Part shown: positions 23,108 through 32,124 of the stretch, piece after piece | How positions within the stretch are numbered: the stretch's first letter is position 1 | How the letters are laid out: every line of letters starts with the position of its first letter | Assembly: GCA_964524145.1 (NCBI GenBank) | Contig: CAZGCA010000059.1 | Coordinates: 1 to 38,739 of the forward strand | Direction: 5' to 3' | Source: CAZGCA01 sp964524145 | GTDB taxonomy: Bacteria > Hydrogenedentota > CAZGCA01 | DNA length: 38,739 bases | Position numbers and translations under genes: made by a program | The notes under the pieces: model-generated | Seen by the model: only the letters and a program-made list of their open reading frames with translations | Database searches by the model: none | Told to the model about the DNA's origin: nothing

Positions 23108-24388
23108 GTGTCAAACTTGGCTTATGCTTCTTCGTTGACAAGGTCGGCGTTTATCGCGCTCTGCGTGGTCGGGTGCCAACCGGTGTGCATCGCGCTAGGC
23201 CAATCGGCGCCGGTCCAGCTGGTGTGCGTGGACGACGACGCGATCGGGTACGCCACGTTTCAGAGCCATAACCAGAAAGTCGTTGCCAACGGCCACGGCA
23301 TCTTCATGACGCACCTCCGTCGGCGCAACGTCGAGTATACCGCCCAGACGTGGCGGCTCTCTCGCAGCACGGACCGGGGCCGGTCGTTTGCTACGGTGTA
23401 CGAGGCGACCCACGCGACGAACCCGCCGGTGATCGAGACCGATACCGACGGGAACATCTATCTGGTTCGCGCCGATTTCGCCGACGGCAATGCGTATCTC
23501 TACCGGTTCCTTGCCGAGAAAGACTTTCGCGACCCGGTGATAACCACCATTCCCAATGGAGCGGCAGGCAAGTACGCCATGGCGCTCGATTCCGCTCGGA
23601 ATCGGATCTACTTTTTCGCACACAACAACACCTTCCACGTCATCGATCTCGATGGCCGGGTGCGGTCGTCTCTGCAACTTGTGAAACCGGGCAAAGACGC
23701 GGTACTCCAGTACCCCTTGCTGTACCTCGACCGCGACGGCTCCCTGCACGCGGCGTGGACTACACAGATGCACGACCGGTATCTCTACTGGGACATACAC
23801 CACATGCTCTCTCGGGACGCGGGCCGCACGTGGCACGATCTGCGCAACCACGCGATAAAGCCGCCCGTCGTCGCGGACCATACGGGACCCGCACTGAGGA
23901 TCTCGCTCGACGACGAGTTCGAGTCGCACACCTGGTTGTCGAGCTTCCTGGTCAACGATCGGAAAGTACACTTTCTGTATCTTGCCCAGACAGACCCGCC
24001 GCGACAGCATTATGTGCGGTACGACGTTGCAACGGGGCGCCGGGAGATCGATCGGCAGCCAACGTTCCAGGGGACGGCGAACCGGGTGCACGGGCTGGAC
24101 GGGTTTTTCGCCGTTCGTGCGGACCGGCAGGACTCGCCTCTATACTGCGTGGGCAGGGACAAAGAAGGCCACGTTGTCTGTCTGTCCAGCGACGATAACG
24201 GCGACACCTGGCAAGACCACGCCAGGAGCGACCGCACCTTCAACGTGTATTCAATCGGCGGATGCCGGCACGTTACGGACGACGGCCACATCATCGGTTC
24301 GTTCACCGATTCGCAAAGCAGCAACCAGGCAACCGCGCACAACTCGAGCGTATACTTCTTCAAGATCAGAACCGCCCCCCGTGACTAA
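23108..24388 (+). CDS. Exported BNR/sialidase-like propeller protein
   Basis: About 426 aa. Start uncertain: GTG at 23108 or TTG at 23117; AGGAG at 23101-23105 is better spaced for the TTG. The N-terminus is a signal sequence (LTRSAFIALCVVGCQPV), possibly a lipoprotein signal. The rest contains Asp-box-like BNR motifs (SRSTDRGRSFATVYE, LSRDAGRTWHDL, SSDDNGDTWQDH), typical of sialidase-fold six-bladed propellers. The catalytic arginine triad of true sialidases is not evident, so it may be a binding protein or a lyase of the BNR-4 type. It is GC-rich like the host genes and starts right after the last attC-like site, so it may be the first gene outside the array. Confidence 0.78.
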   Translation: MSNLAYASSLTRSAFIALCVVGCQPVCIALGQSAPVQLVCVDDDAIGYATFQSHNQKVVANGHGIFMTHLRRRNVEYTAQTWRLSRSTDRGRSFATVYEATHATNPPVIETDTDGNIYLVRADFADGNAYLYRFLAEKDFRDPVITTIPNGAAGKYAMALDSARNRIYFFAHNNTFHVIDLDGRVRSSLQLVKPGKDAVLQYPLLYLDRDGSLHAAWTTQMHDRYLYWDIHHMLSRDAGRTWHDLRNHAIKPPVVADHTGPALRISLDDEFESHTWLSSFLVNDRKVHFLYLAQTDPPRQHYVRYDVATGRREIDRQPTFQGTANRVHGLDGFFAVRADRQDSPLYCVGRDKEGHVVCLSSDDNGDTWQDHARSDRTFNVYSIGGCRHVTDDGHIIGSFTDSQSSNQATAHNSSVYFFKIRTAPRD

Positions 24389-24715
24389 TGTCCTGTCAAT
24401 ACACCGCAAACCCGTCATTGCGAGCCACCCTCAGGTGGCGTGGCAATCTAGCATTGTTCGCTGTGACCCCATCTGTTTCATCTCTCTCGCGATGGCGAAA
24501 GCCCCAGTCATTGCAAGAATGTCCAGCCTCCGAAGCTCGGTTCTCTTTTAGACATGATAACAGGATTGACAGGATGCAACGGGGGTACGCGCCTCTCATG
24601 TAGTATTCTGTACATCTTGTTAATCCTGTGAATCCTGTCCAAGTATGTTTCCGCGTGCGACGTTTCAAGCGTGACTCGACACTAGTTGTATGCAACCGCT
24701 CCCGCGGTATATGAT
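24389..24715. repeat. Repeat-filled gap
   Basis: Contains a GTCATTGCGAGCCACC...GTGGCAATCT element (about 24414-24452, also at 16112-16152), a long hairpin built from AACAGGATTGACAGGATG (about 24558-24575) and TTAATCCTGTGAATCCTGTCC (24619-24639), and GCAACCGCTCCCGCGGT (about 24691-24707, also at 16600-16616). No gene. Confidence 0.75.
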
Positions 24716-24717
24716 TC

Positions 24718-24805
24718 ACGTAGGGTTTCCCATTACGGAAGGATTCCTCGCGCGGCTGTGCGAAACCGCGTCGCTGGACAAACCCGTCCCCAATGGGAGA
24801 TTCGA
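24718..24805 (+). pseudogene. 3'-end relic of a paralogue of the next gene
   Basis: The reading frame encodes VGFPITEGFLARLCET and ASLDKPVPNGRF, matching the C-terminus of the downstream protein (FPMTERILAGLREIASLDKPVPEWKI at about 25491-25565). Only this tail remains, so an upstream tandem copy was largely deleted. Confidence 0.7.
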
Positions 24806-24825
24806 TAGCAAGGACGGTGATTTGA

Positions 24826-25572
24826 ATGCACTCTATACGCACAACCAAGCGAAGACGGTGGGGAAACTGGATAATAGGCATTGGCTGCTTGACCGTCGTT
24901 GTTGTTGTGGTCGGTCTGTGTGTGCGTTGGTTCTCGCAAACCCGTCTTGCGGCTCGCGCGGCAAGCTGCCCGAACGATGTACACGAGCTTTTCTGCGCCC
25001 TGCGCCTGTACGCGGCGGACCACGACGGGTTGGTGCCTCCATTGAGCGCCGTTCGGGGCAACATCACGGTCGATCCGGATGGATTCTATCCGCATTACCT
25101 GAGCAACTCATGCTGGGTGCAGTGCGAGTACAGCCCCATCAGACAGGGCAGCGACGATAAGGATGCTGACCTTGGCCTCGCCGGCTTCAACGACGACAGT
25201 TTTTTCTACCTGCCGTGGGAGATGCGAGACGAGGAAGAGGCGTTGGCGTTTATAACCGCATATAGGACGTTGGATTTGAGCCGATGCGACGATGATTTGA
25301 CCGTGGAAATAGACGGTGAGTCGCGCGTTCTGCCGCGAGTCGGACTTTCCCGGGAAGTGATGACGCAAGGGAGAGAGGACGGCGCCCCGTACGTCCCGAT
25401 CATTGTGGAATGGCCGAACCACGCGCATATCAAAGGTACCGTCTATTATTCGAACGGATTTCGCCGTTTGATGGACGTCGGCGAAGCGTTTCCCATGACG
25501 GAGCGAATTCTTGCGGGGCTGCGTGAGATCGCTTCGCTGGATAAGCCTGTCCCTGAATGGAAGATTCGATAA
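24826..25572 (+). CDS. Pseudopilin-like membrane-anchored protein
   Basis: 248 aa. A single N-terminal transmembrane helix (GNWIIGIGCLTVVVVVVGLCV) follows a basic start. After it, ARAASCPNDVHELFCALRLYAADHDGLVPPL is similar in layout to the ARRASC-NNLKQ-YANEWNGRFPP segment of the two prepilin-like proteins at 33.8-35.6 kb, but the GFTLIE prepilin cleavage motif is absent. The remainder (SNSCWVQCEYSPIRQG, NHAHIKGTVYYSNGFRRLMD) appears to be a modified pseudopilin domain. ATG at 24826 with AAGGA upstream. A partial paralogue tail lies just upstream. Confidence 0.7.
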   Translation: MHSIRTTKRRRWGNWIIGIGCLTVVVVVVGLCVRWFSQTRLAARAASCPNDVHELFCALRLYAADHDGLVPPLSAVRGNITVDPDGFYPHYLSNSCWVQCEYSPIRQGSDDKDADLGLAGFNDDSFFYLPWEMRDEEEALAFITAYRTLDLSRCDDDLTVEIDGESRVLPRVGLSREVMTQGREDGAPYVPIIVEWPNHAHIKGTVYYSNGFRRLMDVGEAFPMTERILAGLREIASLDKPVPEWKIR

Positions 25573-25703
25573 TCCCGAGGGCATTTAGGTTCAGTCGAGC
25601 GGATTTCGGCTGGCTACCTCGGAAGCGGTTAGACACCAATAGCCTCGGGTAGGGCCGCTGTCGCGACCCAACCCGTGGATCGCTTGTGTAAGGACAAGAT
25701 TCT

Positions 25704-25991
25704 ATGCGGATACGAAAAGCAGTGATTCCGGCGGCGGTGTACGGTACGCGTCTACTGCCGGCGACGAAGGGCGTCAAGAAGGAGTTCTTTCCGCTCGTCA
25801 ACCGCGACGGTTCCATCAAACCGATCATTCAGGTGATCATCGAGGAGGCCGTCGAGTCCGGCATTGACGAGGTGTGCGTTATCGTGCAACCGGGCGGCGA
25901 CGAGCACCTACGCCGCTACTTCTGCGACCCGCTCGAGTACGCGCGCACAATGGCGCTCATGGCCGGGCTTGTGAAAGGAGAGAACGGATGA
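25704..25991 (+). CDS. N-terminal fragment of a GalU-like nucleotidyltransferase
   Basis: 95 aa against about 290 for UTP-glucose-1-phosphate uridylyltransferase. The N-terminus has the nucleotide-binding motif of the family (AVYGTRLLPATKGVKKEFFPL), with V replacing the usual Gly in PAAG. It continues through IKPIIQVIIEEAVESGIDEVCVIV. Homology stops around YFCDPLEY; the sugar-binding and catalytic parts are missing, so activity is doubtful. The stop overlaps the next start (ATGA), and the last codons carry the Shine-Dalgarno of the cupin gene. The simplest explanation is an in-frame deletion joining GalU to the end of a former neighbour. AAGGA upstream of ATG 25704. Confidence 0.75.
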   Translation: MRIRKAVIPAAVYGTRLLPATKGVKKEFFPLVNRDGSIKPIIQVIIEEAVESGIDEVCVIVQPGGDEHLRRYFCDPLEYARTMALMAGLVKGENG

Positions 25992-26347
25992 AGATCAAAC
26001 ACGACGCTGACGTGCACGCCGCCGCGGTCGATATGGAGGGCGCGAAAGACGTCACCATGCAGATACTGATCGGGCCCGACGACGGGTCGCAGAACATCAT
26101 TGTGCGGCTGTTCACGATCGCGCCGGGCGGGCACACGCCGTACCATACGCACGACTACGAGCATCTCGTCCGGGCGCAGTCCGGGGTGGGTGTGGTCGTC
26201 GACAAGGACGGGAACAAACACGAGCTGTCGCGCGGACAGAACGTCTTCGTCGAGCCAAACGAGAAACATCAGTTCGCAAACCCGTTCTCGGAACCGTTCG
26301 AGTTCACCTGCACCATCCCCAACCCGGACAGAACGCGCAACGCGTGA
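25988..26347 (+). CDS. Cupin-domain protein
   Basis: 119 aa. Cupin motif 1: PGGHTPYHTHDYEHLV (His53, His55, Glu58); motif 2: GQNVFVEPNEKHQFAN (His94). All four metal ligands of a single-domain cupin are present, so a metal-dependent enzyme or sensor is likely. Substrate unknown; small cupins of this type often act on sugars or as binding proteins. The ATG overlaps the stop of the GalU fragment, with AAGGAGA at good spacing, so the two are cotranslated. Confidence 0.85.
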   Translation: MKIKHDADVHAAAVDMEGAKDVTMQILIGPDDGSQNIIVRLFTIAPGGHTPYHTHDYEHLVRAQSGVGVVVDKDGNKHELSRGQNVFVEPNEKHQFANPFSEPFEFTCTIPNPDRTRNA

Positions 26348-27132
26348 TGAGCGATCCGGCGAACGCGGGAACGGCAGAGGGATCAGGGAAGTGCTCGTCA
26401 GCAAGGAGCCTTTTGCTTTCGTGAGACCATATCTCCGTATCCCCCAAATCTCCCCATCTCCTTTTCTTACACAGCGTATAAGGAAGAGGGGATATGGAGA
26501 TGAGGGAGATAAGGGGATGTGAGAAGGGAGGTTTGCCATTTACTCGTTGGGGGCCGTTTCTGTAGGGGCGATCCTCGCGATCGCCTGATGGAGAAAGGCT
26601 GTATGGACGTTGGTTGTTGGGCCGAACACGAGGTTCGCCCTTTACGGGAATCGATGAAGGTTCTCGTAGGGGCACGGCGCGCCGTGCCCCTACATGAGCG
26701 GCAGCGTTTCACGCCTTTCTCGCCAGCCCCATGCATACCCGTCTTTCCCGCGCAAGCGGGAACGACACAATGGGATGCGCGCGCTGAAAGGCAAGTGGCC
26801 TTTCGCTTTAGCGAGACCATATCTCCGTATCCCCCAAATCTCCCCATCTCCTTTTCTTACACAGCGTATAAGGAAGAGGGGATATGGAGATGAGGGAGAT
26901 AAGGGGATGTGAGAAGGGGGGCTGTCGTTTGCCCGTTGGAGCTATTGCTATCGGCGTCCGGCGAGATTGCCACGTCGCTCGCCAGCTCGCTCCTCGCAAC
27001 GACGCTTATGGCAGGGACACGGCGCGCCGTGCCCCTACATGGCCAAAAAACGTTTTATGTGGTGGCAACCAGGAATGTGAGCGGAACGGCCCCTATCGTA
27101 ACGTGAGGCTGTGACGGCGCACGTGGTCCGTT
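26348..27132. repeat. Repeat island between cupin and oxidoreductase
   Basis: No gene. Two direct copies of about 119 bp (26409-26527 and 26799-26917) share GAGACCATATCTCCGTATCC and GATATGGAGATGAGGGAGAT. A perfect 28-bp palindrome at 26666-26693 (GTAGGGGCACGGCG and complement) recurs imperfectly at 27014-27035. TTCCCGCGCAAGCGGGAA lies at about 26744-26761, and a GTTGCGAGGAGCGAG element is present in reverse at about 26957-27003. Confidence 0.8.
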
Positions 27133-27137
27133 CGGTC

Positions 27138-27166
27138 TTGCCATCCCGTCCCGCAGGGGGTATACT
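27138..27166 (+). promoter_or_regulatory. Sigma70-type promoter of the Gfo/Idh/MocA gene
   Basis: TTGCCA at 27138-27143 and TATACT at 27161-27166, spacer 17 bp. It lies just after the repeat island and 75 bp upstream of the start codon, with no other gene between. Confidence 0.65.
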
Positions 27167-27241
27167 TGACCATGACATCTTTATTGCTGTGCGGGTCTTT
27201 CAAACGGTACGCGAAGCTCATGGAAAAGGGAGGTACGTACC

Positions 27242-28549
27242 ATGGGTAGTCAGATCAGTCGCCGGAAGTTTATCGAAATAAGTTCCGCAACGTCCGTTGG
27301 GGTCGCGCTGTCAACCGGCGCGGCCGGCCAGGGCAAACCTGTCCGTATCGGCGTGGTCGGCACAGGCGGCCGGGGTACCGGGCTGCTTGGCCTCCTCGTG
27401 CGCATGGACGGGGTCGAGTTCCCCGCGCTCTGCGACATCAACCTCGACAACCTTGCACGAGCGCAGAAGGTTGTCACGAAGGCGGGCTATCCCAAACCCG
27501 AAGGGTATTCGAGGGACGAGCATCTCTACGAAGAGATGATGGCCCGGGACGATCTCGATGCGGTTCTCATCGCGACCCCGTGGAACTGGCACACGCGGAT
27601 GGCCGTCTGCGGTATGAAAAACGGCAAATACGTCGCCGTCGAAGTTCCCGCGGCGATAACGTTCGACGAGTGCTGGGACCTGGTCAACACCAGCGAAGAG
27701 ACGGGCGTGCCGTGCATGATGCTCGAGAACTGGAGCTTCCGGCGCGACAACCTGGCCGTGTTGAACATGATCAGAAAAGGGTTGCTCGGCGAGATTGTCC
27801 ACTGCCATTGCGCCCACTCGCACGATTGTGTCGACCACTGGTTCTTCGATCCCGAAGGCAACATTCGGTGGGGCGGCGAGTTTCTCATTAACCGCAACTG
27901 CGACCAGTACCCGACGCACAGCCTCGGCCCCGTTCTTAGCTGGATGGACATCAACTGCGGCGACTACTACAAGCACGTGACCTCGACGGCGACGGCGTCG
28001 AAAGGTATCAACGCCTATTTCGCCAGGAAGTTCGGCCCGGACCATCCCAACGCGAAACGGAAATACAAACAGGGCGATATCGTGACGACGGTCGTCGAGA
28101 CCCACAAAGGCAAGACGATTGTCATCAACTACGACATGCAGCTGCCGCGGCCCTACGACAACCGGTGGCTTATCCAGGGAACGCTCGGAGTGTACAACGA
28201 GCAGCGCGACTCCGTGTACATCACCGGCAGAAGCCCGGAGTATCACGAGTGGGAACCGTTCCCGCCGTACATGGACGAGTTCGACCATTTCTGGTATGCG
28301 AACAAGGAATGGACCGCATCGCTCGCGGGCGGCCACGGCGGTACCGACCCGCTCGAACTGAAACTGTTCGTGGACGCGGTCAGAACCAAGACGCAACCGC
28401 CCATCGACGTCTACGACTCGGTTCTGATGTGCTGCATCACTCCGCTTTCCGAACAGTCCATCGCCAGCGGCAGCGCGCCCGTAGAATGTCCGGACTTCAC
28501 GCGCGGCAAATGGAAGACCAGGAAACCGACGTTCGGCATCGTCGCATGA
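27242..28549 (+). CDS. Tat-exported Gfo/Idh/MocA family oxidoreductase
   Basis: 435 aa. Twin-arginine signal SRRKFIEIS (residues 6-14) followed by a hydrophobic stretch. NAD(P)-binding Rossmann motif GVVGTGGRGTG at 37-47. The EKP-like catalytic position reads EVPAAITFDECW. The C-terminal half has the family's beta-sheet dimer domain (EFLINRNCDQYPTHSLGPVLSWMDIN). Tat export with cofactor bound is common in PVC-type relatives, including GH109-type glycosidases that use NAD transiently. Likely substrate: a sugar or glycoside. GGGAGG at about 27229 precedes the ATG. Good upstream promoter. Confidence 0.88.
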   Translation: MGSQISRRKFIEISSATSVGVALSTGAAGQGKPVRIGVVGTGGRGTGLLGLLVRMDGVEFPALCDINLDNLARAQKVVTKAGYPKPEGYSRDEHLYEEMMARDDLDAVLIATPWNWHTRMAVCGMKNGKYVAVEVPAAITFDECWDLVNTSEETGVPCMMLENWSFRRDNLAVLNMIRKGLLGEIVHCHCAHSHDCVDHWFFDPEGNIRWGGEFLINRNCDQYPTHSLGPVLSWMDINCGDYYKHVTSTATASKGINAYFARKFGPDHPNAKRKYKQGDIVTTVVETHKGKTIVINYDMQLPRPYDNRWLIQGTLGVYNEQRDSVYITGRSPEYHEWEPFPPYMDEFDHFWYANKEWTASLAGGHGGTDPLELKLFVDAVRTKTQPPIDVYDSVLMCCITPLSEQSIASGSAPVECPDFTRGKWKTRKPTFGIVA

Positions 28550-28606
28550 GATGGCTTTTTGCCAAACCCGTGTGCTCTCCGAGATGAGCACCTGTTGACC
28601 GGAACC

Positions 28607-28636
28607 TTGACGTTGCCTCCGTCCAGTCAATATACT
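28607..28636 (+). promoter_or_regulatory. Sigma70-type promoter of the CocE-like gene
   Basis: TTGACG at 28607-28612 and TATACT at 28631-28636, spacer 18 bp. Located 62 bp upstream of the ATG at 28698, in the only gap between two genes. Confidence 0.65.
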
Positions 28637-28697
28637 TCTGCCATTGCATACGGTTGATAGACCCGACTTCTAGGTACCGGTTAGAGGAGATTCATCC

Positions 28698-30743
28698 ATG
28701 AAACGTTTTGTATCGGCATCGACGGTTATTGTGGTCCTAGCGGCGTTCCACGCTTCAGCGGCAGACGTCCCGGAGGCGTCGCCTGAGAAAGTAAGCAGGC
28801 CGTTTGTGTATTCGGGATACACACGGCCGGAGTACAAGGGGGTCAAGACCTTCTCGACGTATGTCTCGATGCGGGACGGCGTGAAGCTCGCTGTGGACGT
28901 CTACCTCCCGACGGACGGCCCTGCCCGGTCCGCGTTCCCGGTCGTCTTCAGCTACACGCCGTACCAACGGTCCAATATCGATCCCGAGTCCGGGAAGGTG
29001 CGCGACTTTACCGTGTCACCGATGTCCCGGTTCTTTCTCTCGCACGGTTACGCGCTGGTCTGTGCCGACATGCGCGGCACGGGCATCTCGACGGGCTGGC
29101 TGATGGATTTCATGCCGGCCATCTGGAAAGACGGCAAGGAGATCGTCGACTGGATCGCGTCGCAGTCGTGGTGCGACGGCAACGTCGGCATGCGCGGCGG
29201 ATCATATCTTGGCTGGTCGCAGACAGCGGTGGCCTCGCAACAGCCCGCGGCTCTGAAATGCATCGTGCCGACCGTGGTCCCGCTCGAAGGCTACACGGGC
29301 GAAGTCTATCCGGGCGGCATCTGTCTCCAGGGCTTTCTCATCAGGTGGTCGTCGGGCGTGTACTTCTCCCAACGCAACTACTACCTGCCCGACAGGGAGG
29401 TTCTGCCCACTAAGCCGGTTGTCGACGAAGACGGGGATGGCGATCTTGCCGATGAGATCCCCGTGGACCTCAACGGGAACGGCACGTTTCTCGACGACGG
29501 GTTTCCACCAACCTACCGCGACGGTGCGGAACGCAACCATGTGTACTATCAGGCGACGCTGACGCATCACGAGAAGAACTACGACTATGCGTCCTGGGCG
29601 ATGAGCCAGTTCTTCATCGATTCGGCCAGCCCGTTGGGCGAAAGCATCGACGGACTGGGACCGACCGGCCACGTGCGCGGCATCATGGCGTCGGGGATAC
29701 CCATCTACAACATCGGCGGCTGGTTCGACGGGTTCACGCGCGGCACGTTCGAGCTGTATTGCACGCTGAAAGAGACGAACCCCTCGAAGGTCGTGATTGC
29801 GCCGGGCTATCATGGATTGGATGGTCCCTATTGGGAGCACTGCGGCGAGGATCCGCAGAAAGGGATCGAGATGCTTCTGGTCGAACATCTGCGGTTCTTC
29901 GACCGCTACCTGAAAGGCGTCGAGAACGGGATCGATACCGAACCGCCGATCAGCATCTACGTGATGAACGGCGGCGGCTGGCGTGTCGAGAACGAGTGGC
30001 CGCTCGAACGCCGGGAGCCGACACGATACTACTTTGACGAGGGAAACGTGCTCGCACGTGAGCGGACGAGAGACGGCGTCGACACGTACACTGCGGACTA
30101 TGGCCACAGCTCGACGTACGGAACCAACGGCGGCAACCGGTGGCTTGGCATTGGCGGTGGCACGCCTGACAGGTTGCCGGTTCGCACGGAGAAGGACAAC
30201 CAATGTCTCGTGTACACCTCGGACCCGTTGGCGGTGGATACCGAGGTGACCGGCCATCCGGTAGTCCGGTTCTGGGTTGCGTCGACCGCCGACTACGGCG
30301 ATTTCTTCGTGTACCTCGAGGACGTCGACGAGAAGGGTGAAGCCGTGCTCGTGACCGAGGCGCAGTTGCGTGCGGGGTTTGCGGACCTGCACAGCAACGA
30401 CAAGATCATTGCAGGCGGAAAGTACAAGATTGACGTGTTGCCCGAACTGCCGTGGCACGGCTATGAGAAACGGCATTATCGGGACCGGATCCTCGCGGAT
30501 GGCGCGGTCGTGGAGCTGGCTATCGATTTCCTTCCCACGTCATGGGTGTTCCGGAAAGGGCACCGTATTCGCGTGTCCGTTGCGTGCGCCGATTATCCCA
30601 CGTACCGGTTGCACCCGAAGCTGAGCCCGGCGAACGTTCCGTATGATCCCGACAACATCGTTCCGACGATAACCGTCTACCGCGACGCGTCGCACCCGTC
30701 TCATATCGAGCTGCCGGTAATAGCCGCTGGAGGTGACGTATGA
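28698..30743 (+). CDS. Exported CocE/NonD-family hydrolase (X-Pro dipeptidyl-peptidase-like)
   Basis: 681 aa. Signal peptide MKRFVSASTVIVVLAAFHASA. The S15/CocE fold: nucleophile Ser169 in RGGSYLGW, Asp344 in GGWFDGFTRG, His372 in GYHGLDGPYW, giving a complete triad. C-terminal jelly-roll domain from about 480 (VDTEVTGHPVVRFWVAST to RIRVSVACADYPTY). Such enzymes hydrolyse esters, amides or X-Pro peptides outside the cytoplasm. An insert with DEDGDGDLADEIPVDLNGNG resembles a calcium-binding loop. GAGGAGA precedes the ATG. The stop overlaps the next gene by 4 bp (ATGA). Confidence 0.88.
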   Translation: MKRFVSASTVIVVLAAFHASAADVPEASPEKVSRPFVYSGYTRPEYKGVKTFSTYVSMRDGVKLAVDVYLPTDGPARSAFPVVFSYTPYQRSNIDPESGKVRDFTVSPMSRFFLSHGYALVCADMRGTGISTGWLMDFMPAIWKDGKEIVDWIASQSWCDGNVGMRGGSYLGWSQTAVASQQPAALKCIVPTVVPLEGYTGEVYPGGICLQGFLIRWSSGVYFSQRNYYLPDREVLPTKPVVDEDGDGDLADEIPVDLNGNGTFLDDGFPPTYRDGAERNHVYYQATLTHHEKNYDYASWAMSQFFIDSASPLGESIDGLGPTGHVRGIMASGIPIYNIGGWFDGFTRGTFELYCTLKETNPSKVVIAPGYHGLDGPYWEHCGEDPQKGIEMLLVEHLRFFDRYLKGVENGIDTEPPISIYVMNGGGWRVENEWPLERREPTRYYFDEGNVLARERTRDGVDTYTADYGHSSTYGTNGGNRWLGIGGGTPDRLPVRTEKDNQCLVYTSDPLAVDTEVTGHPVVRFWVASTADYGDFFVYLEDVDEKGEAVLVTEAQLRAGFADLHSNDKIIAGGKYKIDVLPELPWHGYEKRHYRDRILADGAVVELAIDFLPTSWVFRKGHRIRVSVACADYPTYRLHPKLSPANVPYDPDNIVPTITVYRDASHPSHIELPVIAAGGDV

Positions 30744-32119
30744 AGACGCGCGTTCGGCCACCGGTGAGGATGTATGGATTGTGCTTGCCCCTGGTGCTTG
30801 CGGTGTGTACAACGGCGGTGCATGCACAGGGGGATGATACCGCACCTGTCGTTCAGGTGCGTGTCGAGGAAGACGTCTACGACTTCGTCTCGCCGGATAA
30901 CGGTTCCGGACCGTTGTGGTCGTATGGCTGCACGGTTATCGCCCGTTCGGGCGAGAACGTGATCGTGAGCCAGATGGAGACGGGTGCAGGCGGACCGAAA
31001 CTGTGCAACACGCGATGGCGTCTGTTGCGGCGCGAAGACGACGGCTGGAGATGTTTCGCGGAGGCCGAGGGGTACCGGCAACGCGAACCGTGTCCGCTCG
31101 GAATCTTGCGGGGCGGCAGGTTGTACCTTTACGTGAACGACTCGACGCAGCCGCCGGGCACCATGTACGGCCAATCGATGCCGCATCTGCTCCTGTTCTC
31201 GCTCGATGGTGACCACAGTATCGGCACGAAAATACTGCCCGTCTGGGACGGCACACCTTCGTTCAGCGACCACTCGTACCGCGGGTACGCCGCGAACTCC
31301 GCCGGCGACCGGCTGCTCATGTTCAACATCGACAACAAGACCAGCGTGCAACACTGGTGTCTGCTGGGCGCGGACGGCAAAACGTTGCGCAACGGGCGCG
31401 TGACCTTCCCCATCCGGGCGTGCTATCCGCAGGTGGCGCTCAAACGCGGCACGGCACACATCCTCGCTGTCGGCGATATCGTTGAACCTGTGAAAGAATG
31501 GCGCGACTACAAGTTCGAACAGACGAAGCGGAAGTGGGACTACGTGTTCCGCATACTGTACTACGCGTGGACTCCTGATGTTGGCAGGAAGGAGTTCAGC
31601 ACGTCTATCGAGATCGCGAACGTGGACGACACGGCGGGACATATCACCAATCACGACCTGTGGGTCGGACCGGACGGTGCCGTCTACATTCTCTACGCGC
31701 AACGGGAGGTGCAATCAACGCTGATGCGTGACAAGTTCTTTCCCGGCAAGTCCGTCATCGGCTCGTTGCATCTTGCAGTAGTCAGGGACGGCAGGGTGGT
31801 GGACCGGCGGCTGCTCATTGAAGGGACGGCGGAGCGGCAGCCGGGTTGCGCCCGGTTCCACGAAACGCCGTCGGGCGCAGTCCAGATCGTCATGTATGTC
31901 GGCGGCAAGGAGCCCGGCAACAAGCTGATGCAGATGTACCCACCGAAAGACGATCCCGAGCTCGTGCCCATTCCGTTTGAGACGCCGTTCACGTCGTTCT
32001 GCACCGCGAGTGCACGCGCGGGAAACGTGCCGTCGATGACGATAGACATACTGGGCCATCGCGGCAGAGGCGACAAGCTTTCCTACGGCCAGGTGGTGCT
32101 CAACGACACGGTTCGGTAG
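30740..32119 (+). CDS. Exported propeller-like protein cotranslated with the CocE hydrolase
   Basis: 459 aa. Signal peptide (LCLPLVLAVCTTAVHAQ). The mature part has repeated strands of a sialidase-type propeller (GPLWSYGCTVIARSGENVIVS, YRGYAANSAGDRLLMFNI, NHDLWVGPDGAVYILYAQ) without recognised catalytic residues. It overlaps the CocE-like gene by 4 bp, so the two are probably coexpressed and may act on the same substrate outside the cell. Similar in kind to the BNR-like protein at 23.1-24.4 kb. The specific family is not recognised. It ends 5 bp from the convergent gene at 32125. Confidence 0.72.
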   Translation: MKTRVRPPVRMYGLCLPLVLAVCTTAVHAQGDDTAPVVQVRVEEDVYDFVSPDNGSGPLWSYGCTVIARSGENVIVSQMETGAGGPKLCNTRWRLLRREDDGWRCFAEAEGYRQREPCPLGILRGGRLYLYVNDSTQPPGTMYGQSMPHLLLFSLDGDHSIGTKILPVWDGTPSFSDHSYRGYAANSAGDRLLMFNIDNKTSVQHWCLLGADGKTLRNGRVTFPIRACYPQVALKRGTAHILAVGDIVEPVKEWRDYKFEQTKRKWDYVFRILYYAWTPDVGRKEFSTSIEIANVDDTAGHITNHDLWVGPDGAVYILYAQREVQSTLMRDKFFPGKSVIGSLHLAVVRDGRVVDRRLLIEGTAERQPGCARFHETPSGAVQIVMYVGGKEPGNKLMQMYPPKDDPELVPIPFETPFTSFCTASARAGNVPSMTIDILGHRGRGDKLSYGQVVLNDTVR

Positions 32120-32124
32120 TGCGG

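Noticed and set aside
23195..24091. 298-aa frame antisense to the BNR-like gene
   Set aside because: Shadow frame without motif or start signal.
27311..28630. 439-aa open frame antisense to the Gfo/Idh/MocA gene
   Set aside because: Shadow frame; the sense frame has a complete family match, Tat signal and promoter.
29202..30476. 424-aa open frame antisense to the CocE-like gene
   Set aside because: Shadow frame; sense strand has signal peptide and catalytic triad.
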